Assembly (NCBI RefSeq): GCF_900129575.1
Contig: NZ_FQWE01000006.1
Coordinates: forward strand, 243,055 to 307,054
Direction: 5' to 3'
Length of the DNA: 64,000 nucleotides
Origin: Flavobacterium segetis
GTDB taxonomy: Bacteria; Bacteroidota; Bacteroidia; Flavobacteriales; Flavobacteriaceae
A program made the translations under genes and the position numbers. Below, one piece after another: positions 56,475 through 64,000 of the stretch. Positions within the stretch are counted from its first letter, which is position 1. Each line of letters opens with the position of its first letter. The notes beneath the pieces were generated by a model. The model ran no database searches. It saw only the letters and a list, made by a program, of their open reading frames with translations, and was not told the origin of the DNA.

Positions 56475-56521
56475 AAATATTACTTATGATAAATATCATA
56501 TCTTATAAAAAGTAACAACAT

Positions 56522-56529
56522 TATATTTG
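56522..56529 (+). promoter_or_regulatory. -7 promoter element of the 43-residue membrane protein gene
   Basis: TATATTTG followed by A matches TAnnTTTG exactly. It ends 24 bp before the ATG at 56554. The TTTG element is not evident upstream. Confidence 0.45.
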
Positions 56530-56553
56530 ACCAAACTTAAAACGGAATATAAT

Positions 56554-56685
56554 ATGAAAGATACTACACTTTTTACAATGGATAACGGAACTTTTATTAT
56601 GGTTGTCGTATTTGGTTTAGTTATTGTTGGACTTGTTGCTGCAATTTTTATTATGATGAACTCAGATAAGAAAGTAAAAAAATAG
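56554..56685 (+). CDS. 43-residue single-span membrane protein
   Basis: The short frame begins with ATG at 56554 and ends with TAG at 56683. The protein begins MKDTTLFTMDNGTF, then has a strongly hydrophobic span (about residues 15-35, FIMVVVFGLVIVGLVAAIFI) and a lysine-rich cytoplasmic tail. A promoter box precedes it and a strong hairpin terminator follows, which supports a real gene. Its function is unknown; it may be a small membrane protein that regulates a partner. Confidence 0.7.
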   Translation: MKDTTLFTMDNGTFIMVVVFGLVIVGLVAAIFIMMNSDKKVKK

Positions 56686-56691
56686 TAAAAA

Positions 56692-56720
56692 AAGAGGATG
56701 CCATTGTAAAGCATCCTCTT
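56692..56720. terminator. bidirectional terminator
   Basis: A 10-bp perfect stem AAGAGGATGC (56692-56701) with GCATCCTCTT (56711-56720). It separates the 43-residue membrane protein gene from ettA, which ends at 56745 on the other strand. Confidence 0.75.
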
Positions 56721-56744
56721 AGTGCTATTAATACACTAGAATAA

Positions 56745-58439
56745 TTAGTTTCTAACTAGCTTTCTATATTTCAATCTTTTTGGGGTTAAATCGCCCCCTA
56801 AGCGTTTCTTTTTATTTTCCTCGTATTCAGAGAAACCGCCTTCGAAACAATAGACCTCGGAGTTTCCTTCGAAAGCTAAGATGTGGGTACAAATTCTATC
56901 TAAGAACCATCTATCGTGAGAAATTACCACGGCACAACCAGCAAAATTCTCTAATCCTTCCTCAAGAGCACGCAGCGTATTAATGTCTAAATCATTTGTT
57001 GGTTCATCCAATAACAATACGTTTCCTTCCTCTTTCAAAGTCATTGCAAGGTGCAAACGGTTGCGTTCACCACCAGAAAGAGCAGATACTTTTTTGTTTT
57101 GCTCGCCACCACCAAAATTAAAACGAGACAAATAAGCTCGTGAATTTACTTGCTTTCCACCCATCATAATTAATTCTTGCCCATCAGCGAAGTTTTCCCA
57201 AATTGATTTATCAGGATTTATATTAGAATGTGCTTGATCAACGTATGCGATTTTGACAGTATCTCCTATCGAAAATTCACCTGAATCAGGTTTCTCTTCT
57301 CCCATAATCATTTTAAAAATAGTTGATTTACCAGCACCATTAGGCCCAATAATCCCCACAATTCCTGCTTGTGGTAAAGTAAAATTCAAATTATCATATA
57401 ATAATTTTTCGCCAAAACCTTTAGCTACATTTTTGGCTTCGATAACATTAGTTCCTAAACGTGGACCATTAGGAATATAGATTTCCAAATTTTCATCTAG
57501 TTGTTTTTGATCCTCATTTAATAACTTATCATAATTTTGCAAACGTGCTTTTTGCTTCGTTTGACGTCCTTTAGCGCCTTGACGTACCCAGTCTAATTCT
57601 CTTTCTAAGTTTTTTCTGCGTTTTGATGCTACTTTTTCCTCAAGTGCCATCCTACTCGATTTTTGATCTAGCCACGAACTATAATTTCCTTTCCAAGGAA
57701 TGCCCTCACCTCGATCTAATTCTAGGATCCATCCTGCTACATTGTCTAAGAAATATCTATCGTGTGTTACTGCAATTACAGTTCCAGCATATTGGGCAAG
57801 ATGCTGTTCCAGCCATAAAACACTTTCGGCATCTAAGTGATTCGTGGGCTCATCTAGAAGCAATACATCAGGCTGTTGTAATAACAATCGGCACAAAGCA
57901 ACACGGCGCCGCTCACCTCCCGAAAGGTTTTTTATTGGAGTGTCTCCATCCGGCGTGCGTAAAGCATCCATTGCAATTTCTAGTTTGGTATCGATTTCCC
58001 AAGCACCTAGCGCATCAATTTTGTCTTGCAAAGTTGCTTGGCGATCCATTAACTTATCCATTTTATCTGAATCAGAATAATTTTCTTCTAATCCAAACGA
58101 ATCATTGATCTGATTGTATTCAGCAAGTACCGCCATTGTTTCGGCAGCTCCCTCTTGAACAATTTCCAAAACTGTTTTTGTATCATCTAAAATAGGCTCT
58201 TGTTCTAAATAGCCAACTGTGTAACCGGGTTGAAAAACAACATCACCCTGGTAATTTTTGTCAACTCCAGCAATGATTTTTAATAAAGATGATTTTCCAG
58301 AGCCATTTAAACCTAAAATTCCAATTTTAGCTCCATAAAAGAAACTCAAATAAATATTTTTAAGTACGGGTTTATCAGCACCCTGATAGGTTTTACTCAA
58401 TTTTTGCATTGAGAAAATTACTTTTTTATCGTCTGACAT
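56745..58439 (-). CDS. ettA: energy-dependent translational throttle protein EttA (ABC-F)
   Basis: EttA is a soluble twin-ATPase of the ABC-F family that binds the ribosomal E site and gates translation with cellular ATP/ADP. The 564-residue protein has two ABC domains: Walker A GLNGSGKSS (about 43-51) with signature LSGGERRRVALCRLL, and Walker A GPNGAGKST with signature LSGGERNRLHLAMTL. The linker between them (about 240-320) has the arm and the KGRQTKQKARL toe segment typical of EttA. No membrane span is present. A small membrane-protein gene lies 43 bp upstream. Confidence 0.94.
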   Translation of the reverse strand: MSDDKKVIFSMQKLSKTYQGADKPVLKNIYLSFFYGAKIGILGLNGSGKSSLLKIIAGVDKNYQGDVVFQPGYTVGYLEQEPILDDTKTVLEIVQEGAAETMAVLAEYNQINDSFGLEENYSDSDKMDKLMDRQATLQDKIDALGAWEIDTKLEIAMDALRTPDGDTPIKNLSGGERRRVALCRLLLQQPDVLLLDEPTNHLDAESVLWLEQHLAQYAGTVIAVTHDRYFLDNVAGWILELDRGEGIPWKGNYSSWLDQKSSRMALEEKVASKRRKNLERELDWVRQGAKGRQTKQKARLQNYDKLLNEDQKQLDENLEIYIPNGPRLGTNVIEAKNVAKGFGEKLLYDNLNFTLPQAGIVGIIGPNGAGKSTIFKMIMGEEKPDSGEFSIGDTVKIAYVDQAHSNINPDKSIWENFADGQELIMMGGKQVNSRAYLSRFNFGGGEQNKKVSALSGGERNRLHLAMTLKEEGNVLLLDEPTNDLDINTLRALEEGLENFAGCAVVISHDRWFLDRICTHILAFEGNSEVYCFEGGFSEYEENKKKRLGGDLTPKRLKYRKLVRN

Positions 58440-58482
58440 TTTTATAAAATTAAGATTTATTAATAATTATTTATTATTTATA

Positions 58483-58665
58483 TTACAGTCTGCCTTTGAG
58501 AGAACTAAATACCCAAGCATTTGCCAAAAAGCCAACACCTACTGCGGCAAATCCCCATCCAGAAACATCTCTATAACGAAAAGCTCCTAGACCTATTAAT
58601 AGCAATCCCATCAAAATCATTATTAATGTCGCCCAGCCCAAAATAGTGTTTTTATTCATTCCCAT
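58483..58665 (-). CDS. small two-span membrane protein, CAL67264-like
   Basis: This 60-residue protein has two hydrophobic segments (about 8-27 and 36-54) and the sequence GWATLIMILMGLLLIGLGAFRY with VSGWGFAAVGVGFLANAWVF. It matches the pattern of the small flavobacterial membrane family usually named CAL67264, whose function is unknown. It lies 43 bp upstream of ettA and 73 bp downstream of holA on the same strand and could be in one transcript. The start is taken at the first ATG; the M3 at 58659 is an alternative. Confidence 0.7.
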   Translation of the reverse strand: MGMNKNTILGWATLIMILMGLLLIGLGAFRYRDVSGWGFAAVGVGFLANAWVFSSLKGRL

Positions 58666-58738
58666 AATTATATTTTCATTTTATAAAGCACCTTTTGAAA
58701 TTATGAATCAATTTGCAAAGATCGGTAATTTTTACCCT

Positions 58739-59776
58739 TTAATTAAAAATTTTATAAAGCATTTCTCGTAATAAATCAGATTGGGAAAGCGCATTAGCAC
58801 CTACCCCTTTACTTTTAACATCTATCTCTCTAAGCGAAGCAACTATTTGACTCACTTTTTTCATTGGAAAGTTTTTTAAAGCAACGTCATATTCTTTCAA
58901 AAAGAAAGGATTTACTCCCAATACCGCCGCTACATTTTTAGGGTTTTTATCTTTTAATCCATGGTATTTTAACAGTTGAATGAAAAAGCCAAATACTAAA
59001 CTAGTAGTTACAATCAATGGATTATCTTTCGGATTCTGAGCAAAATTTTCAGCGATAGTGTATGCTTTTAATTGGTTTCGTTCACCAATCGCTTTCCTCA
59101 ATTCGAACACGTTAAAATCCTTGCTAAATCCTATGTTTTCTTCAATATCTTTAGGAGTTATGTTACTACCTAGCGGTAAAATAATTTGGAGTTTTTCCAG
59201 TTCGTTATTTATCTTGCTTAAATCTGTACCTAAAAATTCAACTAACATAGCATTGGCTTTAGGCTCAATTGTATATTTTTTCCCTGCTAAAACTCTTTTA
59301 ATCCAATCGCCAACTTGATTTTCATATAATTTTTTACTTTCAAAAAACACTCCATTTTTAGCAATTAATTTAGAGACTTTCTTTCTTTTATCTAGCGCTT
59401 TATATTTAAAGCAAAAAACTAAAACCGTTGAAGGCATTGGGTTTTCGGCATAATTCTCTAATTTTTCTATTGTTCGAATTAAATCCTGCGCTTCTTTGAC
59501 AATCACCACCTGGCGTTCGGCCATCATGGGGTAGCGCTTCGCAGCAGAAATTATATCTTCTATAGTAACATCTCGACCATATAAAACAGATTGGTTGAAA
59601 CCTTTCTCCTCCTCAGTAAGAATATTTTTCTCGATATATTCGCATAATTTATCTATGTAATATGGTTCTTCGCCCATCAAAAAATAAATTGGTTTGATGG
59701 TTCCGCCTTTGATTTCATTTACAATTTTTAAAACCTCGTCCATGGAATTATATAATATTTTATTTTCGACATTCAA
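58739..59776 (-). CDS. holA: DNA polymerase III delta subunit
   Basis: The delta subunit opens the sliding clamp as part of the clamp loader. The 345-residue protein begins with a RecA-like domain with the substrate-type segment KGGTIKPIYFLMGEEPYYID. The AAA+ lid and C-terminal collar contain LREIDVKSKG near residue 320. The P-loop is degenerate, as is usual for delta. It is divergent from the HsdR-N gene. Sequence conservation is modest, as is normal for HolA. Confidence 0.93.
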   Translation of the reverse strand: MNVENKILYNSMDEVLKIVNEIKGGTIKPIYFLMGEEPYYIDKLCEYIEKNILTEEEKGFNQSVLYGRDVTIEDIISAAKRYPMMAERQVVIVKEAQDLIRTIEKLENYAENPMPSTVLVFCFKYKALDKRKKVSKLIAKNGVFFESKKLYENQVGDWIKRVLAGKKYTIEPKANAMLVEFLGTDLSKINNELEKLQIILPLGSNITPKDIEENIGFSKDFNVFELRKAIGERNQLKAYTIAENFAQNPKDNPLIVTTSLVFGFFIQLLKYHGLKDKNPKNVAAVLGVNPFFLKEYDVALKNFPMKKVSQIVASLREIDVKSKGVGANALSQSDLLREMLYKIFN

Positions 59777-59791
59777 TTTTTTATTTGAAAA

Positions 59792-59821
59792 TTGAAATCT
59801 TCAACTTATTTAATACTTTTG
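59792..59821 (+). promoter_or_regulatory. consensus promoter directly before the HsdR-N gene
   Basis: TTG (59792-59794) and TACTTTTG (59814-59821) are separated by 19 bp, a good match to the Bacteroidota consensus. The ATG begins 5 bp after the -7 box, at about the expected transcription start, so the message is probably leaderless or nearly so. Confidence 0.6.
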
Positions 59822-59825
59822 CGTA

Positions 59826-60275
59826 ATGCAGCAACTTAATTTCCCAAACTATCAATTTCGCTTCAAAAATAGCGAAAATAAAGTGGCTATTTTTGACCAA
59901 ATCAGGAAAAAATTTATTATCCTCACACCAGAAGAATGGGTTAGACAGCACGTAATACAATTCTTGCTTATTGACAAGAATTATCCTATATCACTAATCA
60001 ATGTAGAAAAAGTTCTTAAAGTCAATGGCTTGCGCAAAAGATATGATGTTGTAGTTTATAATCCTGATGGCTCTATTTTTATTTTAATTGAATGTAAAGC
60101 ACCCGAAATTAAAACCTCGCAATCTACGTTCGACCAAATTGCACGCTATAATATGTCAATGAAAGCCCACTATTTAATGGTAACTAACGGATTGAATCAT
60201 TACTTTTGTCAAATGGATTATGAAAATGAAAAGTATCAGTTCCTAACTGATTTACCCCTTTACAAGATCCATTAA
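59826..60275 (+). CDS. stand-alone HsdR N-terminal domain protein (PD-(D/E)xK-like)
   Basis: This 149-residue protein matches the HsdR N-terminal domain found as a single module in many Bacteroidota. The nuclease-type motif is visible: Asp74 in KRYDVVVYNP and Glu89-x-Lys91 in FILIECKAP, an arrangement of the PD-(D/E)xK family. No methylase, specificity subunit or helicase is nearby, so it is not part of a type I restriction system here. The function is unknown. Its start lies at the end of a consensus promoter. The glycosyltransferase gene starts 12 bp downstream. Confidence 0.83.
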   Translation: MQQLNFPNYQFRFKNSENKVAIFDQIRKKFIILTPEEWVRQHVIQFLLIDKNYPISLINVEKVLKVNGLRKRYDVVVYNPDGSIFILIECKAPEIKTSQSTFDQIARYNMSMKAHYLMVTNGLNHYFCQMDYENEKYQFLTDLPLYKIH

Positions 60276-60287
60276 TTAAATTTTAAT

Positions 60288-61289
60288 ATGAAAATAGCAA
60301 TTGTTATCTTAAATTGGAATGGAATACTCTTGCTTGAAAAGTTTTTACCGTCCATTGTCAAATATTCGCAAGAAGCTTCTATCTACGTGGCTGACAATGC
60401 ATCTACAGATGATTCAATTTCCTATATTAAAACATTTTTTCCTGCAATAAATATTATAAGAAATGAAAGCAATCTTGGTTTCGCTGGTGGCTACAATGAG
60501 GCACTAAAGAATGTTGATGCTGAATTTTATGCATTAGTCAATTCAGATATCGAGGTGACAGAAAATTGGTTAAAACCAATCTTAGTAACATTTGTGAACG
60601 AGCCAAGAACTGTCATCATTCAACCAAAGATTTTAGATTATAAAAATAAAGATTATTTTGAATATGCTGGAGCAGCCGGAGGTTTCATAGATCAATATGG
60701 ATATCCCTATTGTAGAGGAAGAATTTTTGAAACATTAGAAAAAGATGAAGGTCAGTACAATGATAATTTGACTATTTTTTGGGCCTCTGGAGCCTGTTTT
60801 TTTATTAGAAGTGAAATATTTAAACAGTTAAATGGTTTTGATGGAGAATTTTTCGCTCACCAAGAAGAAATTGATTTATGCTGGCGTGCTATAAATGAAG
60901 GATATAACATTAAGTATAACTCAAAGTCGATCGTGTACCATGTTGGCGGAGCTACTTTACAACAGGGAAATCCAACCAAGACTTTTCTAAATTTTAGAAA
61001 TTCATTATTAATGCTTACCAAGAATCTTCCGAAAAATAAATTGTTAAAAATTATTTTAGCTCGAATGATTTTAGATGGAGTTGCAGCATTTCAATTTTTA
61101 ATAAAAGGAAAACCAAGTCATTTTTTAGCTATTTTAAAAGCTCACGGCTCATTTTATGGTTTTTTTAAAAAATATTATAAAAAAAGAACAAAAGTTCAGA
61201 TCAGTAAATACTACAACGTTGAAAGTATCGTTTACTCCTATTATATTAGGAAAATTACTGTTTTTAACGAATTATTTAGAAACAGATAG
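60288..61289 (+). CDS. family 2 glycosyltransferase
   Basis: A 333-residue GT-A glycosyltransferase, probably adding a sugar to a cell-surface polysaccharide, O-antigen or glycoprotein. It has the N-terminal segment IAIVILNWNG, the NLGFAGGYNEA motif, the DxD-type ALVNSDIEV (about residue 84), and the HQEEIDLCWRA acceptor segment near residue 200. The C-terminal part is basic and somewhat hydrophobic (about 230-270), so it may bind the membrane. It is 12 bp downstream of the HsdR-N gene and probably co-transcribed; the pairing seems incidental in function. Confidence 0.92.
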   Translation: MKIAIVILNWNGILLLEKFLPSIVKYSQEASIYVADNASTDDSISYIKTFFPAINIIRNESNLGFAGGYNEALKNVDAEFYALVNSDIEVTENWLKPILVTFVNEPRTVIIQPKILDYKNKDYFEYAGAAGGFIDQYGYPYCRGRIFETLEKDEGQYNDNLTIFWASGACFFIRSEIFKQLNGFDGEFFAHQEEIDLCWRAINEGYNIKYNSKSIVYHVGGATLQQGNPTKTFLNFRNSLLMLTKNLPKNKLLKIILARMILDGVAAFQFLIKGKPSHFLAILKAHGSFYGFFKKYYKKRTKVQISKYYNVESIVYSYYIRKITVFNELFRNR

Positions 61290-61300
61290 TATTTAAAGCC

Positions 61301-61308
61301 TAAATTTG
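61301..61308 (+). promoter_or_regulatory. -7 promoter element of the OmpA-like gene
   Basis: TAAATTTG matches TAnnTTTG exactly. It ends 33 bp before the ATG at 61342; the predicted leader is about 25 nt. Confidence 0.5.
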
Positions 61309-61341
61309 TAATTAACACTTTAATCTAAATTTAAACAATTT

Positions 61342-62175
61342 ATGAAAAAAATCGTAATCGCCTTATCAGTCATGGCACTTATGTCATCCTGTGTGTCTAA
61401 AAAGAAATACACAGACTTGGAAGCTAGAAATAAAGAAACACAAGATTTATTAAATACCGCTACAGTAAAATTAAATTCTTGTTTAGAGGAAAAAGCAGGA
61501 CTTGCTGCGACGGCCACTGCATTGAAGGAGCAAAATCAAGGATTAATTAGCGTCTCGAAAGACATGACTATATTATCTACAAAAGGAGCCCAAAATATTG
61601 AAAAAGCTTTAGAGTCCATCAAAGAAAAGGATTTAAAAATTAGTAGAATGCAGGATGCATTGACTAAAAAAGATAGTGTAACTCTAGCAGTTGTTACAAG
61701 TTTGAAAAGCGCTGTAGGAATTTCTGATCCAGACATTGAAATTAATGTTGAAAAAGGAGTTGTTTTTATCTCTATTGCTGATAAATTGCTGTTTAAAAGC
61801 GGTAGTTATGAAGTAACAGATAAAGCCAAAGGAGTTTTAGCTAAAGTTGCTAAAGTAGTTAATGACAAACCAGATTTTGAATGCATGGTTGAAGGACATA
61901 CCGATAATGTTCCTTATATCAGCAATGGTGTAATATTAGATAATTGGGACTTAAGCGTTAAGCGCTCTACCTCAATTATTCGTGTTTTAACGAATCAACT
62001 AGGAGTTAAACCAGAACAGTTAATTGCAGCCGGAAGAAGTTCTTACGTTCCTTTAGTAGCAAATGATACTGCAGAAAATAAAGCACGTAACAGAAGAACT
62101 CGTATTGTTGTATTACCTAAAATTGATCAATTCTACGAAATGATTGAAAAAGAAATGAAAAAGCAACAAAAATAG
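61342..62175 (+). CDS. OmpA-family peptidoglycan-binding lipoprotein
   Basis: This 277-residue protein has a lipoprotein signal peptide with lipobox MSSC (Cys17), a coiled-coil stretch (about residues 20-110) and a C-terminal OmpA domain (about 135-265). The OmpA motif is visible: VEGHTDNVPY, NWDLSVKRSTSIIRVL and the arginine-rich NKARNRRTRIVV. It should anchor the outer membrane to peptidoglycan. It is monocistronic, with its own -7 box and a strong terminator. Confidence 0.94.
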   Translation: MKKIVIALSVMALMSSCVSKKKYTDLEARNKETQDLLNTATVKLNSCLEEKAGLAATATALKEQNQGLISVSKDMTILSTKGAQNIEKALESIKEKDLKISRMQDALTKKDSVTLAVVTSLKSAVGISDPDIEINVEKGVVFISIADKLLFKSGSYEVTDKAKGVLAKVAKVVNDKPDFECMVEGHTDNVPYISNGVILDNWDLSVKRSTSIIRVLTNQLGVKPEQLIAAGRSSYVPLVANDTAENKARNRRTRIVVLPKIDQFYEMIEKEMKKQQK

Positions 62176-62195
62176 TATAAAATATTAATTTTGTT

Positions 62196-62235
62196 AAAGG
62201 GCTGTTTTAATCTATTTAAAACAGCCCTTTTTTTA
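62196..62235 (+). terminator. terminator of the OmpA-like gene
   Basis: A 15-bp perfect stem AAAGGGCTGTTTTAA (62196-62210) with TTAAAACAGCCCTTT (62216-62230) is followed by T residues. Confidence 0.9.
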
Positions 62236-62295
62236 TTAATGTATTTCAAAGACAAAAGATATGTCAATGATCTAGTCAAAACGTCCTTAAACTAG

Positions 62296-62421
62296 ATTAC
62301 GATCAAGGATTTCCTTCTTCGCGGGAAATTTGAATCTCTGCATATTAAAAGACGGTAGTGGACTGACAAACTATCTCAAGAAAATCATAAATCAACACTA
62401 AAAGTTTTAGAAAAATATTAA
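62296..62421 (+). pseudogene. ISAon1-type transposase N-terminal fragment, first remnant
   Basis: The frame reads ITIKDFLLRGKFESLHIKRR, then a stop and WTDKLSQENH before a final stop. It resembles the N-terminal ORF of ISAon1-family transposases (ITIQDFP...LHIKRR.W.DK). It is a truncated, stop-containing relic. It precedes a second, longer relic of the same type in which the same N-terminal part occurs again, so at least two insertion events or a duplication are represented. Confidence 0.7.
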
Positions 62422-62461
62422 AATATAGATATTTTCATTTCAAAAATTATCAGAAATATAA

Positions 62462-63772
62462 GATTCTCTTAGTGACCATGTCAAATTGTTATTACCTGAA
62501 ATCATTGTTGAATATTTTTATTTGACGTACATCCACAATGGGAGATGAAGTAGTTCCACTATATTTAAAGAGTATGAACTTAATATCTAAAGATTATCAC
62601 AGTAATAAATTAAGTTCCAAAGGATTTTTTGATGAAATAACCGTACAAGATTTCCCAATTCAGAGACATAAAGTATGCCTTCATATGCCCGCTCTAGATA
62701 GCTTAATAGGGATACTGGTAATGTTATTTTTAGTCCCGACGCCTCAGGAGGAATTAGATGGCAGACGGAATTTAAATAATACAAGATTTTGCTACTTTTT
62801 TAAAAAAATTAATAGATACTAAAGCAAACGACTGTTACACTATAGGTTCATTCTATATCGTCAATAGAAAAAACTATAAAAACAATACAAAAAACATCTC
62901 AATAACTTCAATAGTCGTGAACAAGAAGTACCTATCACTGACTGCCAAATTTTCCCTGAAAACATGATAAACTTTTTGTCTATAGACAAAGTTGACCTAT
63001 CAATGAGAGCGCTTTATACCGCAGTCACTAATAAGGAAAGAAAGGTTCTATAGTGGCTAATATTGCAGGAACCAAAGCAGAAATCGTTATTAGTCACTTG
63101 CTAAAAATAGATTTAAAAAAACGTAATCAGGTTATCTAAATTACAATTGATTTGGCTAACAGTATAAATTTAAGTGCTAAAAAAAGCTTTTCCAAAAGCC
63201 AAGCAAGTAACAGATCGTTTTAATGTTTAAAAGCTGCTGAAGTAGTTAGAGTTAGACTAAAATGGGACGCTTTAGATAAAGAAAACCAAAGCTTAGCAAA
63301 GGCTAAACTCAATAAAATGCGATTTGTTCCTAATGAATTTTCTACCGGTGATACTGACATACAATTATTAATTAGAACTAAATTTCTACTGTGTAAATGC
63401 CCAAACAAATGGAGTGAAAGCTAAAAAGAAATAGCTAAAATATATTTACAGAGTATCAAAAAATTAAAACAGTCTATTTTTTTAAGCCAAAAATTGTGCA
63501 AAATTTACAATAACAATACAAATAAATCAGTAGCCATTACAAAACTAGCATATTGCTATAGCGATGTGGAGACTTTAAGCATTAAAAGCTTCAATACAAT
63601 CATAAATACTGTAAAAATAAACTATGATTCTATCTTAAACTATTTTGATAAACGAAGTACAAATGCTTCTGCGGAATCCTTTAATGCAAAAATAAAAGCA
63701 TTCGGAAATCAATTTAGAGGAGTCAGAAAAGTGGATTTCTTCCTATTTAGATTAACTAAGTTATTTGCTTAA
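62462..63772 (+). pseudogene. degenerate ISAon1-family transposase
   Basis: Decayed insertion sequence on the plus strand. Following the sequence across frames gives the N-terminal ORF (HVKLLLPEIIVEYF, FFDEITVQDFP, DFATFLKKLIDTK) and then the catalytic ORF: ALYTAVTNKERK, GSIVANIAGTKAEIVISHLL, ITIDLANSINL, FPKAKQVTDRF, RLKWDALDKEN, and the end NYFDKRSTNASAESFNAKIK...FFLFRLTKLFA. At least three in-frame stops and several frame changes interrupt it (stops after FNV, VI and SES among others). The order matches ISAon1-type (ISL3-like) transposases of Bacteroidota. Two short open frames inside it are fragments, not genes. Confidence 0.85.
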
Positions 63773-63857
63773 TACCCGAGTTTTGTTCTTGATCCGATTT
63801 CTTCCTATTTAGATTAACTAAGTTATTTGCGTAATCCCCAAGTTTTGTTCTTGATCC
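63734..63857. repeat. 62-bp tandem duplication at the end of the IS remnant
   Basis: Two adjacent copies (63734-63795 and 63796-63857) with three differences. Each covers the last transposase codons and the sequence that follows, including GAGTTTTGTTCTTGATCC or its variant, probably the right end of the IS. The left end of the element was not found. Confidence 0.8.
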
Positions 63858-63913
63858 GAATTTAAATCATTTTTTTACGTATCGCTATTTCAGGAGAAGA
63901 CATTTTATAAACA

Positions 63914-63945
63914 AAAAACCCTTCATCAATTGACGAAGGGTTTTT
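63914..63945 (-). terminator. terminator of the rRNA operon
   Basis: An 11-bp perfect stem AAAAACCCTTC (63914-63924) with GAAGGGTTTTT (63935-63945), just downstream of the 5S gene on the minus strand. Confidence 0.85.
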
Positions 63946-63951
63946 AAAGAA

Positions 63952-64000
63952 AGGCGACGACATACTCTCCCACATAACTGCAGTACCATCTGCGCAGGCG
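63952..64000 (-). rRNA. rrf: 5S ribosomal RNA, 3' end only
   Basis: On the minus strand the sequence reads CGCCTGCGCAGATGGTACTG, then the conserved GTGGGAGAGTATGTCGTCGCC end of a bacterial 5S rRNA. About 49 nt are present; the rest and presumably the 23S and 16S genes lie to the right of the window. The exact 3' base is approximate. Confidence 0.85.

Noticed and set aside
57623..58108. 161-codon frame on the plus strand inside ettA
   Set aside because: It lies wholly within the ettA coding region, which has two complete ABC domains on the minus strand.
59826..60275. Part of a type I restriction-modification system
   Set aside because: Only the HsdR N-terminal module is present; no hsdM, hsdS or helicase portion lies near it, and the neighbours are holA and a glycosyltransferase.
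62538..62822. 94-codon frame as an independent gene
   Set aside because: Its translation is part of the N-terminal ISAon1-type ORF shifted in frame, so it belongs to the transposase pseudogene.
63494..63772. 92-codon frame as an independent gene
   Set aside because: It is the C-terminal end of the degenerate transposase (STNASAESFNAKIKAF...LFRLTKLFA), not a separate gene.
1..64000. tRNA genes and CRISPR arrays
   Set aside because: I looked through the intergenic regions for cloverleaf-like segments ending in CCA-type acceptor pairs and for regularly spaced repeats and found none.

Overview
The window is a strongly AT-rich stretch of chromosome from a Bacteroidota bacterium, almost certainly a Flavobacterium or a close relative in the Flavobacteriaceae. 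The evidence is: type IX secretion genes (porQ and the PglZ-type response regulator porX); a fused lpxC-fabZ gene; promoters of the Bacteroidota form TTTG-N19-TAnnTTTG instead of -35/-10 boxes, with no clear Shine-Dalgarno sequences; a flavobacterial-type glycogen cluster; and remnants of an ISAon1-type insertion sequence. Most of the window is ordinary housekeeping chromosome. No CRISPR array, prophage, integrated plasmid or toxin cluster was seen.

Layout. 1-3.1 kb: a GAF sensor kinase cut by the window edge, a 182-bp MITE-like element with terminal inverted repeats and target duplication, a DUF1697 gene, a small membrane protein, and a GC-richer island of unknown nature. 3.1-14 kb (+): recG, a complete RND efflux pump (adaptor, transporter, outer-membrane channel) and pheT. 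14-23.2 kb (-): fasciclin protein, rpsA flanked by two inverted copies of a 125-bp palindromic repeat, a nucleoside permease, then porQ-cmk and lon. 23.5-26.4 kb (+): an ECF sigma factor, a membrane protein resembling an anti-sigma factor and two exported beta-repeat proteins, in an overlapping operon. 26.4-36.2 kb (-): UMF1-type permease, M48 lipoprotein protease, and the glycogen cluster glgA-glgC-glgB plus a GH31 alpha-glucosidase. 36.4-39.4 kb: hydrolase, msrB, exported amidase. 40-48.2 kb (-): GIY-YIG-like protein, sucD, NTF2-like protein, and the lipid A block lpxD, lpxC/fabZ, lpxA, efp and a second lpxD homologue, followed upstream by an HD phosphohydrolase. 48.6-56.7 kb: porX, tsaE, acetyltransferase, alanine dehydrogenase, ung (-), a MutS2-like ATPase, a DCC thioredoxin-like protein and an overlooked 43-residue membrane protein. 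56.7-62.2 kb: ettA, small membrane protein, holA (-), then an HsdR-N-domain protein, a glycosyltransferase and an OmpA lipoprotein (+). 62.2-64 kb: decayed ISAon1-type transposase pieces, a 62-bp tandem duplication, and the 3' end of a 5S rRNA gene whose operon lies beyond the right edge on the minus strand.

How the genes fit together. The lipid A genes, OmpA protein, PorQ, PorX and exported beta-repeat proteins build or monitor the outer envelope. The glg cluster makes glycogen, and GH31 probably helps recycle alpha-glucans. recG, ung, holA and the MutS2-like gene serve DNA metabolism; pheT, rpsA, efp, ettA and tsaE serve translation. The least conventional parts are the sigma-factor/beta-repeat operon, the repeats around rpsA, the hairpins between lpxC/fabZ and lpxA, an apparently leaderless HsdR-N gene, and the insertion-sequence graveyard beside the rRNA operon. 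I did not find a convincing wholly new defence or mobile system.
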